From contig BSBM01001719.1 of the NCBI GenBank assembly GCA_027924585.1, positions 32,098,001 to 32,162,000 on the forward strand: a stretch of DNA of 64,000 bases, read 5' to 3'. This document shows, piece after piece, positions 23,582-34,584 of this stretch (its first letter is position 1; each line of letters starts with the position of its first letter). Under the pieces are notes generated by a model that had not been told where the DNA came from, did no database searches, and saw only the letters and a program-made list of their open reading frames with translations. The translations under genes and the position numbers were made by a program. Source of the stretch: Larix kaempferi. Lineage: Eukaryota; Streptophyta; Pinopsida; Pinales; Pinaceae.

Positions 23582-24560
23582 ATGCATGAAGTGTCTGCAC
23601 GAAGATTCGCACAGATCACAAGATCAATGCGTTTAACTAACGTCTATACATATTTGCAAGAGTATAATGTATCAATTTTAGATGAACATCGGATACCAAC
23701 ATTAGACTCAGCACTGCGCGCTACACCTACTAGATGATGGGCCGTGCATAAGCAAACTTTGACCACATGGGAATAGTGTAAGCACATGATGCAAATCAGA
23801 TTCACAAAGAAATATGTGATGACAATGGAAAAGTATAATGGACAAACGGATCCGAGGGATCACATACAAACTTGTTCACAATCATGGATAAACAGACCAC
23901 AGACAGAATGGGTTCATCTTTTTGTGCACACATTAGAGCAGATTCCAAAGAATTGGTATACAAATGCATAACTTCGCAAAGAAACAACAGATTGGTATAG
24001 CATGACTGCGAACTTCCATAGAAGCTTCAGCTTTGAAGATGACTGTCCAAGCATAAATGAAGCTCTGCAGATTATCAAAGAAAGTATATTCAAAGAAGAA
24101 TTCCCAAGTACAAACAAGGCATTAGAGGCCATCAAAGACAAGATAATTGAAGACGTAAAGGTACCTGTGAACCTACAACCAGAATGGGCGAGAGAAATAG
24201 GATATGCCCTTGAATGTTATAATCTATCTAGAGATGAAGAAGAAGATGCAGAGGAGAGAGATGAGGAGGATCCTTGCAATACCAATATACCTAAGCCAGA
24301 AGGAGCACATGATGTAGAGGGACCTCCACTAGAAATTCCACATATGAGTGGCCCTATTAAAACAAGAAAAGTTAACATTGGCACCAGTGAAGAGCCGAAG
24401 TTCGCATCCATTGGAGATTACTGGGATGATGAAACAGTTGCACAGATCGCATACCTTTTACATGAATATCGGGATCAAATTCCAACAAAGTTCGCTGAAA
24501 TGAAAGGCATTTTGGGCGACCTGGGAGTGATGAAGATACCTCTCAAGCCAGGCGCAAATC
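23582..24560 (+). pseudogene. G gag-like domain and linker to RT
   Basis: Open pieces 23786-23971 and 24002-24571 read 'EKYNGQTDPRDHIQTC', 'WVHLFVHTLEQIPKNWY' and 'SFEDDCPSINEAL', which is a retrotransposon gag domain. It is followed by an acidic linker ('RDEEEDAEERDEED') and then 'FASIGDYWDDETVAQIAYLL', leading into RT. No zinc knuckle is seen. Stops at about 23737, 23777 and 23971 break the frame. The placement between protease and RT is unusual. Confidence 0.75.
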
Positions 24561-25300
24561 CCATCAAGTAGAGGCCTTATAAACTGAATCCTAGATATAA
24601 AGAATGAGTCAAGGCAGAGATCAATAAGATGCTTGATGTAGGAATCATTGAGCCAGTCTAAGAATCCAAGTGGATAAGCCCTATGGTTATCCCGGATAAG
24701 AAGACAAAAGGAGAAATATGAATCTGCGTATATCTGAGGAATTTGAATGATGCTTCACTACACGACCCATTTCCTACTCCATTCACGGATGAAGTATTAG
24801 ATAATGTTGGAAGAAATGAGGCCTATTCTTTCACTGATGTATTTTCTGGATACCATCAGATCAGGATTGACTCAGCAGATAGGCACAAAACCACATTTAC
24901 TACTGAATGGGGCTCATATTAGTATACAGTTATTCCATTTGGGTTGAAGAATGCACCTACTATTGTTTCCATAGTTTTTGTAGCTACATTCAAGGACTTC
25001 ATCCATAAGTTCTTAGAGGTCTATTTTGATGATTGGATTGTCTTTGGTTTATTGAATAACCATTATGAGAATCTTTGAATGATGTTAGCTAAGTGTACGC
25101 AACAACAAATATCCTTGAATTTGACTAAATGCATTTTCTGTGTACCCTATGGTATAATACTGGGACACATTGTGTGCAAGCAAGGTATGATGGTTGATCC
25201 TGCGAAGATCGCAGTTATTGTAAATCTACCGGCACCAAACTCAATAAAGCAACTTCGCATGACACTAGGACACACATGATATTATAGGAAGTTCATCAAG
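24561..25300 (+). pseudogene. G reverse transcriptase, broken by stops
   Basis: The RT copies the element RNA. Motifs run 'KWISPMVIPDKK', 'VYLRNLNDASLHDPFPTPF', 'SGYHQIRI', 'IPFGLKNAPT' and 'VYFDDWIVF' (catalytic Asp pair kept), then 'GHIVCKQGMMVDPAK'. At least six in-frame stops occur, several of which look like CGA to TGA or CAG to TAG changes. No long open frame remains until 25079. Confidence 0.9.
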
Positions 25301-25306
25301 GGTTAT

Positions 25307-25942
25307 GTGCAGATAACCGCGCTGACAGAGAAACTTCTAAAAAAAGAAGCGCAATTCATCTGGAATGCAGAATGCGAGAAAGGATTAGATACATTAAAGG
25401 AGAAAATGGTAACTGCGTCGATCTTTGTTTTCCCAGATTGGAATAATCCATTTCATATACATGTTGATTCTTCATCAATAGCATTGGGCATTGTCCTCGC
25501 TGAACCTGGTGAAGGGGGCATTGATCACCCCATTGCATTTTCAAGTAGAAAGCTATCTTTAGCCAAAAAGACCTACACAACCACAGAAAGAGAAGGTTTA
25601 GATATGGTTTACACACTCCAGAAATTCAGGCACTATTTGTTGGGTGCGCACTTCTCCATGTACACTGACCATTCATCTATAAAGTACTTGGTCAATAAGC
25701 CAGTGTTAGGGGGGAGAATATGCAGATGGTTACTACTCTTTCAGGAGTATGACTTTGAAATTATTGTCAAACCAGGTAGACTGAACCTAGGACTTGACCA
25801 TCTCTCAAGGATTGAGTCAGGCGAAGAACCCACTAATATTGAATATAATCTGCATGACATGCAGTTATTTTCCATAGAGATTGCAGATGACTATTACAAA
25901 GACATTGTCGAATTATTGACCACAGGGTTGGCACCCACATAG
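25307..25942 (+). pseudogene. G RNase H domain
   Basis: The 211-codon frame has 'FHIHVDSSSIALGIVLAEP', 'TTEREGLDMVYTLQKFRHYLLG', 'FSMYTDHSSIKYL' and 'LNLGLDHLSRIE', which is the gypsy RNase H with acidic residues at the expected places. It degrades the RNA template in replication. It ends at 25940 with a stop that interrupts the link to integrase. Confidence 0.88.
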
Positions 25943-26203
25943 TTTACTATGCAATAGAAGAAGCAACTGATAGTTAAATCAACAAACTTCACTATCATTG
26001 CGGGACAGTTAGACAAGGTGGGACTAGATGAAGTGTCGCACAGAGGCATGTTAGAGCATGAGAAACCATTTATATTGGCTGAGGCACATTCAGGTTCATC
26101 TGGAGGTCACTATGCAGGTAGAGCTATTGCGTGAAAGATATTAAGAGCAGGGCTATGGTGGCCTACAAACCATAAAGATTCAAAGGAACATTGTCAAAGT
26201 TGT
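25943..26203 (+). pseudogene. G integrase zinc-finger region, left of the R insertion
   Basis: The translation gives 'AEAHSGSSGGHYAG' and 'LWWPTNHKDSKEHCQSC', the HHCC finger of integrase. It is cut inside the finger at 26203 by family R. The duplicated bases 26199-26203 (GTTGT) recur at 32972-32976, where the finger resumes with '[10 protein letters not shown]'. Confidence 0.9.
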
Positions 26204-28231
26204 TGTAATATCCCTTTTTCAAATTTTATTAAAATGCCCAATTTTTCACTTTTTTTTTCCAATTTCGACCTTTGACTAGTTTTGATCTCTAGGTCCCAAA
26301 TTTGCCCCAAATGATTTCAAATCTTCTGAGAAGGTATATGAATGAGATTAGAACATAAATATGTGTTTTAAGGATGCCTTTGGACCTTTAAAATACTTCT
26401 GCAAATACTCTTTCAATTCTGGCCAATGTAGGGAACTTTACTAGTAATTTGCCTTTGACTAGTATTAGTCTCTATGTCTCGAATTGACTCCAAATGCCTT
26501 CAAATATTCAAGGAAGGTGTATGAATGATATTAAGACTTGAATATGATTTTCAGGGATGATATATTGCCACCAAAATACCTCTGCAAACTCTCTTAAGAT
26601 TCTGGACCAAGTATGCAATTTTACTAGTAATTTGGGGTTCAAATCCCCCTGGGGTAAGTATTGAAAATGGCTTCCCAAATGCCTCCAAAGCCACTCAAAT
26701 TTATGAACAGAGGTAGGGAATGTATTAATTATGTTATTAAGGTCTCATGTGAACCATTAATTGATTATTATATCTGTTCTAACCCTCTCCCATTCAACTG
26801 CAAAAATCACCAATTCGACCCTTGGGGAAATGGCACTATTTCTTCTCCCAGTGCAATTAAACTAAGTAAAAATACTTCAAATGCTCAAGTACAGTACATG
26901 AAACTTGTAAAATACATCCATGGCAGTCCATTAATCACAAATTCATCAGAGAATCATCCATTCATTCGAAATCATCATCAATACATTGGTTCACAACAAG
27001 GTAGTGGGAAAATGGCATTGTTCTTCCATTAAAAATGAGATTTATACATTTCTACTTGGAATTTCGACCTGAAAATTTTTGTAGATGAATAACAGAGTAT
27101 TTAATTCATATTACAAAATAAATGGGGCATTAAAATCTTCCCCAAAGAGTACAATAGCTCACCAAAAACGCCCTCCCTCAAGGATCAAGAATATGCCATC
27201 AAAACCGGAAATGGTTGAAGGAGTGAGCTGCAATAGAAGAAACCATGAGCTGCCCAGTATCTTACACCTGCAAATAAAGAATCCATTAAATCTCCAAATG
27301 AAAGGTCTGAATGGCCTTTCCAATTATCAACTTGGATGGGAATCTTTCGCCCTCGAAATTGGCTAAGGCAAGAAACTAGTCATCCACTAGCTCTCCCTCT
27401 TCACAAATGCAATTGCAAATTCTACAAATGATCGAAAGCTGGTTTCATTATTTGTTATTGACATTTATAAACTTCTAATGTCTTCCATGGGTCGAATTCC
27501 TTCCAAGATACTCATGCCAACTCATGTTGGGAAGAGATTCCAAAGAACGCCACTTGTACAACAATTCCTAGTCTCCCACTTCCACCAAATCACATGTGGA
27601 AGCATCTTAGCTGCCCTGACACCCTTGAGCGCCCTCTTGGAGTCTATTTTTAGCCCTGACATGTCATATATGTCATATGTCAGCCTTCAGGTCTTATTTG
27701 TGTCATAGGTGTCATAGCATCTTCATTATTGTTGTCATAGAGCTAGGGAATCTAGCCCAAGTGTCTCACTAGCTCCAAATTGCCTCTTCCTCTTCCATGG
27801 GAGTTACTCTTCCTCTATATTTAGACCTTGGATGAGTCATGCAATGAATAATACCTTTTGGAATCCCCCAAGTATGTTACCATTCACCTTGAATTCGAAT
27901 TGGTGAGAGAATGATGCCAAATGTAGTGGGGAAATCTAGCCATATGTGGGTCCCACTTCCTCCATGTGTCTTCATGATGAAATGCCTCTTTGATTTTTAC
28001 TTGTATATACTTATTTATATCCTTTATTAAATATCTATTCCATTCTAATGTTCAAACATCATTTATTATCCCCATTATTCCAAATCCCAAAGCTTCCACC
28101 CCAAACCTAGGAAACTAGTAATTTTCCTCCTTGGCAATTATTTGACCTTTAGCATCAATTTGACAAACTCTAATAAATAGAGCCAATTTGATTAGGACAT
28201 TGTGACCCAATACCAAATTTGGTACATGACA
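26204..28231 (-). repeat. R element 3' LTR
   Basis: On the element strand it runs TGTCATGTACC...GGGATATTACA. It aligns end to end with 30944-32971. It supplies the last 39 codons and the stop of the internal ORF. Confidence 0.95.
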
Positions 28232-30877
28232 AATCCTCCCTTCCCAATATTGCTTGTTCTCAAGCAATTTTAAATGTGGGTGTTGAAGAACGTGCTTTCT
28301 GTATAATTCTTTGAAGTTGCCATTGAATTGCCCAACCTTGAGTCTTTGAGTTTCCATGAAGATTTTAGAGAGGAACCACCATGCTTGCTGCTGCACTACT
28401 CTGATTAAAATCACTTTATTAAGTGGGGAATCCATCTCCCATACTGCTTGCTTCCCCAAAAAATATGAAACCAATGAGATAAAAATTATTCCAGGGTCCC
28501 ATTGCTTGTATTGCACCCCAACAATGAAGAGTGCTCTCCAACCCATACCATCAGATAAGATGATTCCTGGATCCCATTTTATTATATGCATTCTTCCAAA
28601 CATCATGAGTACAAAATATATATCATCAAAGTACATAAATACATAATGAAAATGTACATCAAGGAGGTGCTTCATCAAAGAATCATGAAAGTGCTTGTAC
28701 CTCCAAGCAAGTAGACCACGATTTTCCAAGTGCATACAAGCTTCAAGTGACCAATCAAATCTGCTCCAATGACATAGGTGAGGATCCCATGTCCTATAAT
28801 GCTGCTCCAAAAGGATGTGATATGCATCAAAGTATTCAACCATGTATTCTTTCATCCAAGAAGTGAACGAAGAATCTCCACTAAAATCTGAACCAAATAA
28901 TGAGCAGAAAAAACAAGGAGACTTCAAATGACTCAAAGAAGTCTCACCCATACATCCATGAATGTGAGAATCATAAAGATGTAACAAAGTATGTGGATGC
29001 CAACAAAAATGTTCTCCCATCATAAATCTATTCACCCAAGTGTTGGATGAAGTTCCTCTAACATCAAATGAACCCAGTGTTGAGCAAGAAAAACCATGAG
29101 TCTTCAAGTGACTCAAATCCATATCATAGGTGCATCCATGTAGATGTGAATCATCATAAAGTGACAAATTATGCTGCTGAAAATGTGAATAATAATGTGC
29201 TCCAACCATGTCATCATAAAAGGTAAATCTAGGAGTTCCATACTCCTCATGTGGCACCATAAAAAAGAACCCTTTCACCCATACTTCATTGAGACTAATA
29301 CTGCAAAACATGGAATTGTAGGATGTAGGAGAATGAACTAACTCACCAAAATGATCAAAAAGTGTAGAAGTTTCATCATGGGAAGGATCCATGTGGGTAG
29401 TATCATGCAACTCCTTCAAAAGTGGGAAACCTTTGTCATAGATTGGTTCCCATGTAGAGGAATCATGCTCTTCTTTAAAAATTGCATAACATTCATCAAG
29501 AGACAATTCAAGTTCCTCTTCCACCACATCAACTGTTTGGATCTCTTCAAGTTCATCTTCAAACACATTAAGTACATTCAAATTCCCACATTTCTCATGA
29601 TCCACCATGTCATGAGAATCCTCCAAACAATCTACCATTTGACAATCTGAAACATAGGAGGAAAAACAAGTATCTTGCAACTTTTCAAGAACTTGCTCAT
29701 TTTGAATTGTGAGCTTATGAATATCCTCATTATTCTTAAAGTATGCATCATGTAACAATTCATTAAGCTCAAACAAATGGTTTCTATCAAAAAGCAAAGA
29801 CATGAAATTACCTTTGATGTGGCACATTGCTCTTTGAATCTTCTCCATGTCTTCAAGGAAGGATGTTTCCTCCAATGAAGTAGCTCTCCAACAAGAATTT
29901 GACACCAATGTTTGAGTGTCATGGAGAATGCTAAGGGACTCTTGGATATTATTTTCATTCATCTTTAAGGACCCTTCAAGAAAATGAGGCTCTTGCAAAT
30001 GAACCTCCTCATCTTCTTCAATTTTGCTTGGACCAACTTCATGAAGCTCAAGTGGTGATGGGGAAGTTGATCTTGGTTCTTCTTCAACTGCTACAAGGTC
30101 TTCATTATCATGCTTAATGAAACTTGTACTTGTAGAAACACTTTCAAAAGTGATCTCTATGTCACCAACATAGAGGTGTGAGCACCCATCAGTAGGTACT
30201 CCTTCATAGTTTAAGCATCCATCAGTAGATGCTCTTTGGTTCATGTCTAAGCTAGAAGGTGTCTTGAAATGATCTTTCATATTTTCAATAGAATCTTCTT
30301 CATGCTCTTGTGATGTCTCTTCCTTTTGCTCCTTAAAGCAAGCTGATGCATTTTGCCCCTTGTTTTCCTTAGGATCAATATATTTGGAATCTCTTCTTGA
30401 ATAAATCTCAAAAGCTCTCCTCAAGGAGGACATCATTTCATGCACACATATATGATACTCGCTCCAAGGGTTTTTACAAGAAGGGCATAAACCTTTCTTC
30501 ACTAACTCCACATCTTCATTTTTGGGCCTATTTTCAAAAACATGTTCAGCACAGTACTCAAAAGACATGGCATTTTGTGTATTTTTGCTAAAAGCAAGAT
30601 ATTCTTGATATTTTTGATATTGTTGGGGCAAGGTTTTATATTTTTCTCTCCATCTTTGGAACTCACTCATAGAATTATCCTTGGTTGGTGTGACACACTC
30701 ATATTCATCAGATTTAAAGTCATAAGAATAATCTTCATTTCTCTTGAAATTGTAAGAAGTGTTGCATGATGGCACCTCTTCCTCATACCATTCACATTCT
30801 GCTTCATATTGCTCATAAGCATCTGCACATTCCTCATAAGAATTGTACTCATAGGATTCATCATAATAGTAAGACAT
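28115..30877 (-). CDS. Intact ORF of unknown function in element R (about 920 aa)
   Basis: I do not recognise this protein. It starts at ATG 30877, 54 bases past the primer-binding site, where gag would lie. An upstream in-frame TTG at 30886 adds three codons only. The N-terminus is acidic and Tyr/Glu-rich ('SYYYDESYEYNSYEECAD'). Residues 131-146 (CPSCKNPWSEYHICVH) could bind a metal. The middle (about 200-520) is acidic and coiled-coil-like. Residues 565-685 hold two 60-residue His/Cys-rich repeats. The C-terminal 39 codons come from the LTR. No stop interrupts it, although the LTRs have diverged by about 2.7%. It may be a divergent gag or a captured host sequence; I cannot tell which. Confidence 0.8.
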   Translation of the reverse strand: MSYYYDESYEYNSYEECADAYEQYEAECEWYEEEVPSCNTSYNFKRNEDYSYDFKSDEYECVTPTKDNSMSEFQRWREKYKTLPQQYQKYQEYLAFSKNTQNAMSFEYCAEHVFENRPKNEDVELVKKGLCPSCKNPWSEYHICVHEMMSSLRRAFEIYSRRDSKYIDPKENKGQNASACFKEQKEETSQEHEEDSIENMKDHFKTPSSLDMNQRASTDGCLNYEGVPTDGCSHLYVGDIEITFESVSTSTSFIKHDNEDLVAVEEEPRSTSPSPLELHEVGPSKIEEDEEVHLQEPHFLEGSLKMNENNIQESLSILHDTQTLVSNSCWRATSLEETSFLEDMEKIQRAMCHIKGNFMSLLFDRNHLFELNELLHDAYFKNNEDIHKLTIQNEQVLEKLQDTCFSSYVSDCQMVDCLEDSHDMVDHEKCGNLNVLNVFEDELEEIQTVDVVEEELELSLDECYAIFKEEHDSSTWEPIYDKGFPLLKELHDTTHMDPSHDETSTLFDHFGELVHSPTSYNSMFCSISLNEVWVKGFFFMVPHEEYGTPRFTFYDDMVGAHYYSHFQQHNLSLYDDSHLHGCTYDMDLSHLKTHGFSCSTLGSFDVRGTSSNTWVNRFMMGEHFCWHPHTLLHLYDSHIHGCMGETSLSHLKSPCFFCSLFGSDFSGDSSFTSWMKEYMVEYFDAYHILLEQHYRTWDPHLCHWSRFDWSLEACMHLENRGLLAWRYKHFHDSLMKHLLDVHFHYVFMYFDDIYFVLMMFGRMHIIKWDPGIILSDGMGWRALFIVGVQYKQWDPGIIFISLVSYFLGKQAVWEMDSPLNKVILIRVVQQQAWWFLSKIFMETQRLKVGQFNGNFKELYRKHVLQHPHLKLLENKQYWEGRICHVPNLVLGHNVLIKLALFIRVCQIDAKGQIIAKEENY
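28232..28245 (-). other. R element polypurine tract
   Basis: The element strand reads GGGAAGGGAGGATT directly beside the 3' LTR, the expected place for plus-strand priming. It lies inside the ORF. Confidence 0.8.
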
Positions 30878-30930
30878 GGCTGCCAATTATTCTTGAATGT
30901 ATGTACCTAATACACAGGTGCAAGGACCAT

Positions 30931-30942
30931 GCTCTGATACCA
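30931..30942 (-). other. R element primer-binding site
   Basis: TGGTATCAGAGC on the minus strand, one base from the LTR edge, is an exact plant tRNA-Met primer site. Confidence 0.93.
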
Positions 30943-30943
30943 C

Positions 30944-32971
30944 TGTAATATCCCTTTTTCAAATTTTATTAAAATGCCCAATTTTTCACTTTTTTTTTCC
31001 AATTTCGACCTTTGACTAGTTTTGATCTCTAGGTCCCAAATTTGCCCCAAATGATTTCAAATATTCTGAGAAGGTATATGAATGAGATTAGAACATAAAT
31101 ATGTGTTTTAAGGATGCTTTTGGACCTTTAAAATACTTCTGCAAATACTATTTCAATTCTTGCCAATGTAGGGAACTTTACTAGTAATTTGCCTTTGACT
31201 AGTATTGGTCTCTATGTCTCGAATTGACTCCAAATGCCTTCAAATATTCAAGGAAGGTGTATGAATGATATTAAGACTTGAATATGATGTTCATGGATGA
31301 TATATTGCCACCAAAATACCTCTGCAAACTCTCTTAATATTTTGGACCAAGTATGCAATTTTACTAGTAATTTGGGGTTCAAATCCCCCTGGGGTAAGTA
31401 TTGAAAATGGCTTCCCAAATGCCTCCAAAGACACTCAAATTTATGAACAGAGGTAGGGAATGTATTAAGAATTTTATTAAGGTCTCATGTGCACCATTAA
31501 TTGATTATTATATCTGTTCCAACCCTCTCCCATTCAACTGCAAAAATCACCAATTCGACCCTTGGGGAAATGGCACTATTTCTTCTCCCAGTGCAATTAA
31601 ACTAAGTAAAAATACTTCAAATGCTCAAGTACAGTACATGAAACTTGTAAAATACATCCATGGCAGTCCATTAATCACAAATTCATCATAGAATCATCCA
31701 TTCATTTGAAATCATCATCAATACGTTGGTTCACAACAAGGTAGTGGGGAAATGGCATTGTTCTTCCATTAAAAATGAGATTTATACATTTCTACTTGGA
31801 ATTTCGACCTGAAACTTTTTGGAGATGAAGAAAAGAGTATTTACTTCATATTAAAAAAGAAATGGGGCATTAAAAGCTTCCCCAAAGAGTACAATAGCTC
31901 ACCAAAAACGCCCTCCCTCAAGGATCAAGAATATGCCATCAAAACTGGAAATGGTTGAAGGAGTGAGCTGCAATAGAAGAAACCATGAGCTACCCTGTAG
32001 CTTACACCTGCAAATAAAGACTCCATTAAAGCTCCAAATGAAAGGTCTGAATGGACTTTCCAATTACCAACTTGGATGGGAATCTTTCACCCTCGAAATT
32101 GGCTAAGGCAAGAAACTAGTCATCCACTAGCTCTCCCTCTTCACAAATGCAATTGCAAATTCTACAAATGATCAAAAGATGGTTTCATTCTTTGTTATTG
32201 ACATTTATAAACTTCTAATGTCTTCCATGGGTCGAATTCCTTCCAAGATACTCATGCCAACTCATGTTGGGAAGAGATTCCAAAGAACGCCACTTGTACA
32301 ACAATTCCTAGTCTCCCACTTCCACCAAATCACATGTGGAAGCATCTTAGCTGCCCTAACACCCTTGAGCGCCCTCTTGGAGTCTATTTTTAGCCCTGAC
32401 ATGTCATATATGTCATATGTCAACCTTCAGGTCTTATTTTTGTCATAGGTGTCATAGCATCTTCATTATTGTTGTCATAGAGCTAGGGAATCTAGCCCAA
32501 GTGTCTCACTAGCTCCAAATTGCCTCTTCCTCTTCCATGGGAGTTACTCTTCCTCTATATTTCGACCTTGGATGAGTCATGAAATGAATAATACCTTTTG
32601 GACTCCCCAAAGTATGTTACCATTCACCTTGAATTCGAATTGGTGAGAGAATGATGCCAAATGTAGTGGGGAAATCTAGCCATATGTGGGTCCCACTTCC
32701 TCCATGTGTCTTCATGATGAAATGCCTCTTTGATTTTTACTTGTATATATTTATTTAGATCCTTTATTAAATATCTATGCCATTCTAATGTTCAAACATC
32801 ATTTATTATCCCCATTATTCCAAATCCCAAAGCTTCCACCCCAAACCTAGGAAACTAGTAATTTTCCTCCTTGGCAATTATTTGACCTTTAGAATCAATT
32901 TGACAAACTCTAATGAATAGAGCCAATGTGATTAGGCCATTGTGACCCAATACCAAATTTGGTACATGACA
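30944..32971 (-). repeat. R element 5' LTR
   Basis: 2,028 bp, the same length as the 3' LTR. It begins TGTAATATCCC on the plus strand and ends CATGACA, followed by the TSD GTTGT at 32972-32976. Confidence 0.95.
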
Positions 32972-32976
32972 GTTGT

Positions 32977-33930
32977 GATGTGTGCCAAAGAACTGGAAAT
33001 CCATCGCACAGAGACGAAAAGTCGTTGAAACCACAACTGACTTTACAGGCATTTGACAAATGGGAAATTGATTTCGTGGGACCTATTAACCCACCAGGAA
33101 ATAGGATTGGTGTGAGATATATTATCACCGCAACTAACTATCTCACCAGATGGGAAGAAGCTAAACCAATGAATGATTGTAGCGCAGTTATTGCCACGCA
33201 GTTCATATTTGAGAACATCCTTACCAGATTTGGATGCCCAAAAATCTTAATGAGTGATCAAGGAACACACTTCCTGAACAGAACCATTGAAGCACTAACT
33301 AAAGAATTTCAGGTTTATCATCAGAGGAGTACTTCATAACATCCATAATCCAATGGAACTGTTGAAGCATTTAACAAAGTGCTCGAGAATGCACTGACCA
33401 ATATATGCAACACAAACATAGATGATTTGGATATGCGCATTCTAACTGCCTTATGGGAATATAGAACAACATGTAAGAAATTGACAGGCCATACACCTTT
33501 CAGATTGGCCTATGGACAAGAAGCTGTGATTCCTATGGAGTACATTGTACCAAGCTTGAGGATTGTTGCATTCACAGACGTGGCAGATGAAGAGACATTG
33601 AAGGAAAGGCTTCTACACTTGGTTGGATTGGAGGAAGATCGCTTCATCGCAGGATTTCACCAACAAGTGTAGAAGGACAAAGAAAAAGCATGGCATGATA
33701 TGCATATCAAGCACAAAATCTTCCAGGTAGGAGACCTTGTCATCCTGTATGATAGAAAGTTCATGAAATTTCTTGGAAAATTTAAAATGCATTGGCTTGG
33801 GCCATATATTTTTATGCATGCTACTAACAGTGGTGCAACTTAGTTAACCACGTTAGCCGGATATAACTTACCAGGTTTAGTTAACGGAAGTAGACTTGAA
33901 CCCTATAGGGATAGTCCTACTTCGTAGAAC
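32977..33930 (+). pseudogene. G integrase core and C-terminus, right of the R insertion
   Basis: It resumes with '[14 protein letters not shown]', then the catalytic core 'WEIDFVGPI', '[11 protein letters not shown]' and '[14 protein letters not shown]', so all three catalytic acids are present. Next come '[17 protein letters not shown]' and a C-terminal part ending near 'NGSRLEPYRDS'. Two open pieces (32959-33339 and 33379-33672) are separated by a stop near 33337. No chromodomain is seen after it. Confidence 0.9.
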
Positions 33931-34584
33931 CCTCAGTAATCAGAAGAGAAGGAAATTTCCAAGTGTCAAGTACAGTTGAAATTGGGCACTAGAAATTGAG
34001 TAGAGTCTGTATACAATTTTGGTCTGATACGTGAAGTTCGATGGAAAGGATGTATCTACCATGCAGCATAAGTAGAAAAGTGAAGTTGCGCAGAAAAAAA
34101 GAAAATAGAAAAAAAAAGGAGAAGTAGAAGCACCCAGTTGAGAAGTTCCAAACACAGTTGCGTTGATCAAAGGAAATAAGAAGAATGCAAAGTTCTAAAC
34201 TGACACCACGCAGTTCACCGTGCTACAAGGGGTGACATCCATTCGTGTAGGAAACACCTCAGAATAGCCATTAGAACTGAAAACTAGCCGTTATACAATA
34301 ATTTTGCCTACGATCGTTTGAGCACTTAATGCAAAATTAGTCGTTCTGAACCAGTTACTGAAGGAAAGGACCGAAATCCTCAGCGGATTTGGCCAACGAA
34401 CATGCCAATTAATGCTTATCTAGCCGTTAAGGAGCGCAACTAAGCATAACCGTGCATATAAATACCGTCAACACTGGACTCGCAAGCGTTACTAAAACTC
34501 TCAAATTTTTCAGCAAGCCATAGTTTTAGTCTGTTACATTGAGTGCTAAGTAATTATGTGAGTCTACAAAGCAAGTTCCAGTGA
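33931..34584 (+). other. Spacer between G integrase and the extra ORF
   Basis: No domain is recognised. It holds purine-rich stretches (34080-34135) and ends near 'tataaataccgtcaac' at 34459, a TATA-like motif about 125 bases before the next ATG, which could mark a separate promoter. Confidence 0.4.

Larger units (their letters stand above)
26204..32971 (-). mobile_element. Complete family R LTR retrotransposon (6,768 bp), no pol
   Basis: Two LTRs of 2,028 bp each flank a 2.7-kb internal region. All structural marks are present: TSD GTTGT on both sides, TG...CA ends, an exact tRNA-Met primer site at 30931-30942 and a purine tract beside the 3' LTR. The only long frame, about 920 codons, has no recognisable protease, RT, RNase H or integrase, so the element should depend on enzymes from elsewhere. 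The LTRs differ at about 55 of 2,028 positions by hand count (about 2.7%). Two solo LTRs of the family lie at 5933 and 51500. Confidence 0.95.

Noticed and set aside
26630-26660. GGGGTTCAAATCCCC in the R LTR, like a tRNA T-arm or Pol III B box
   Set aside because: No A box at the right distance, no acceptor or anticodon arm; the match is short and sits in AT-rich LTR DNA.
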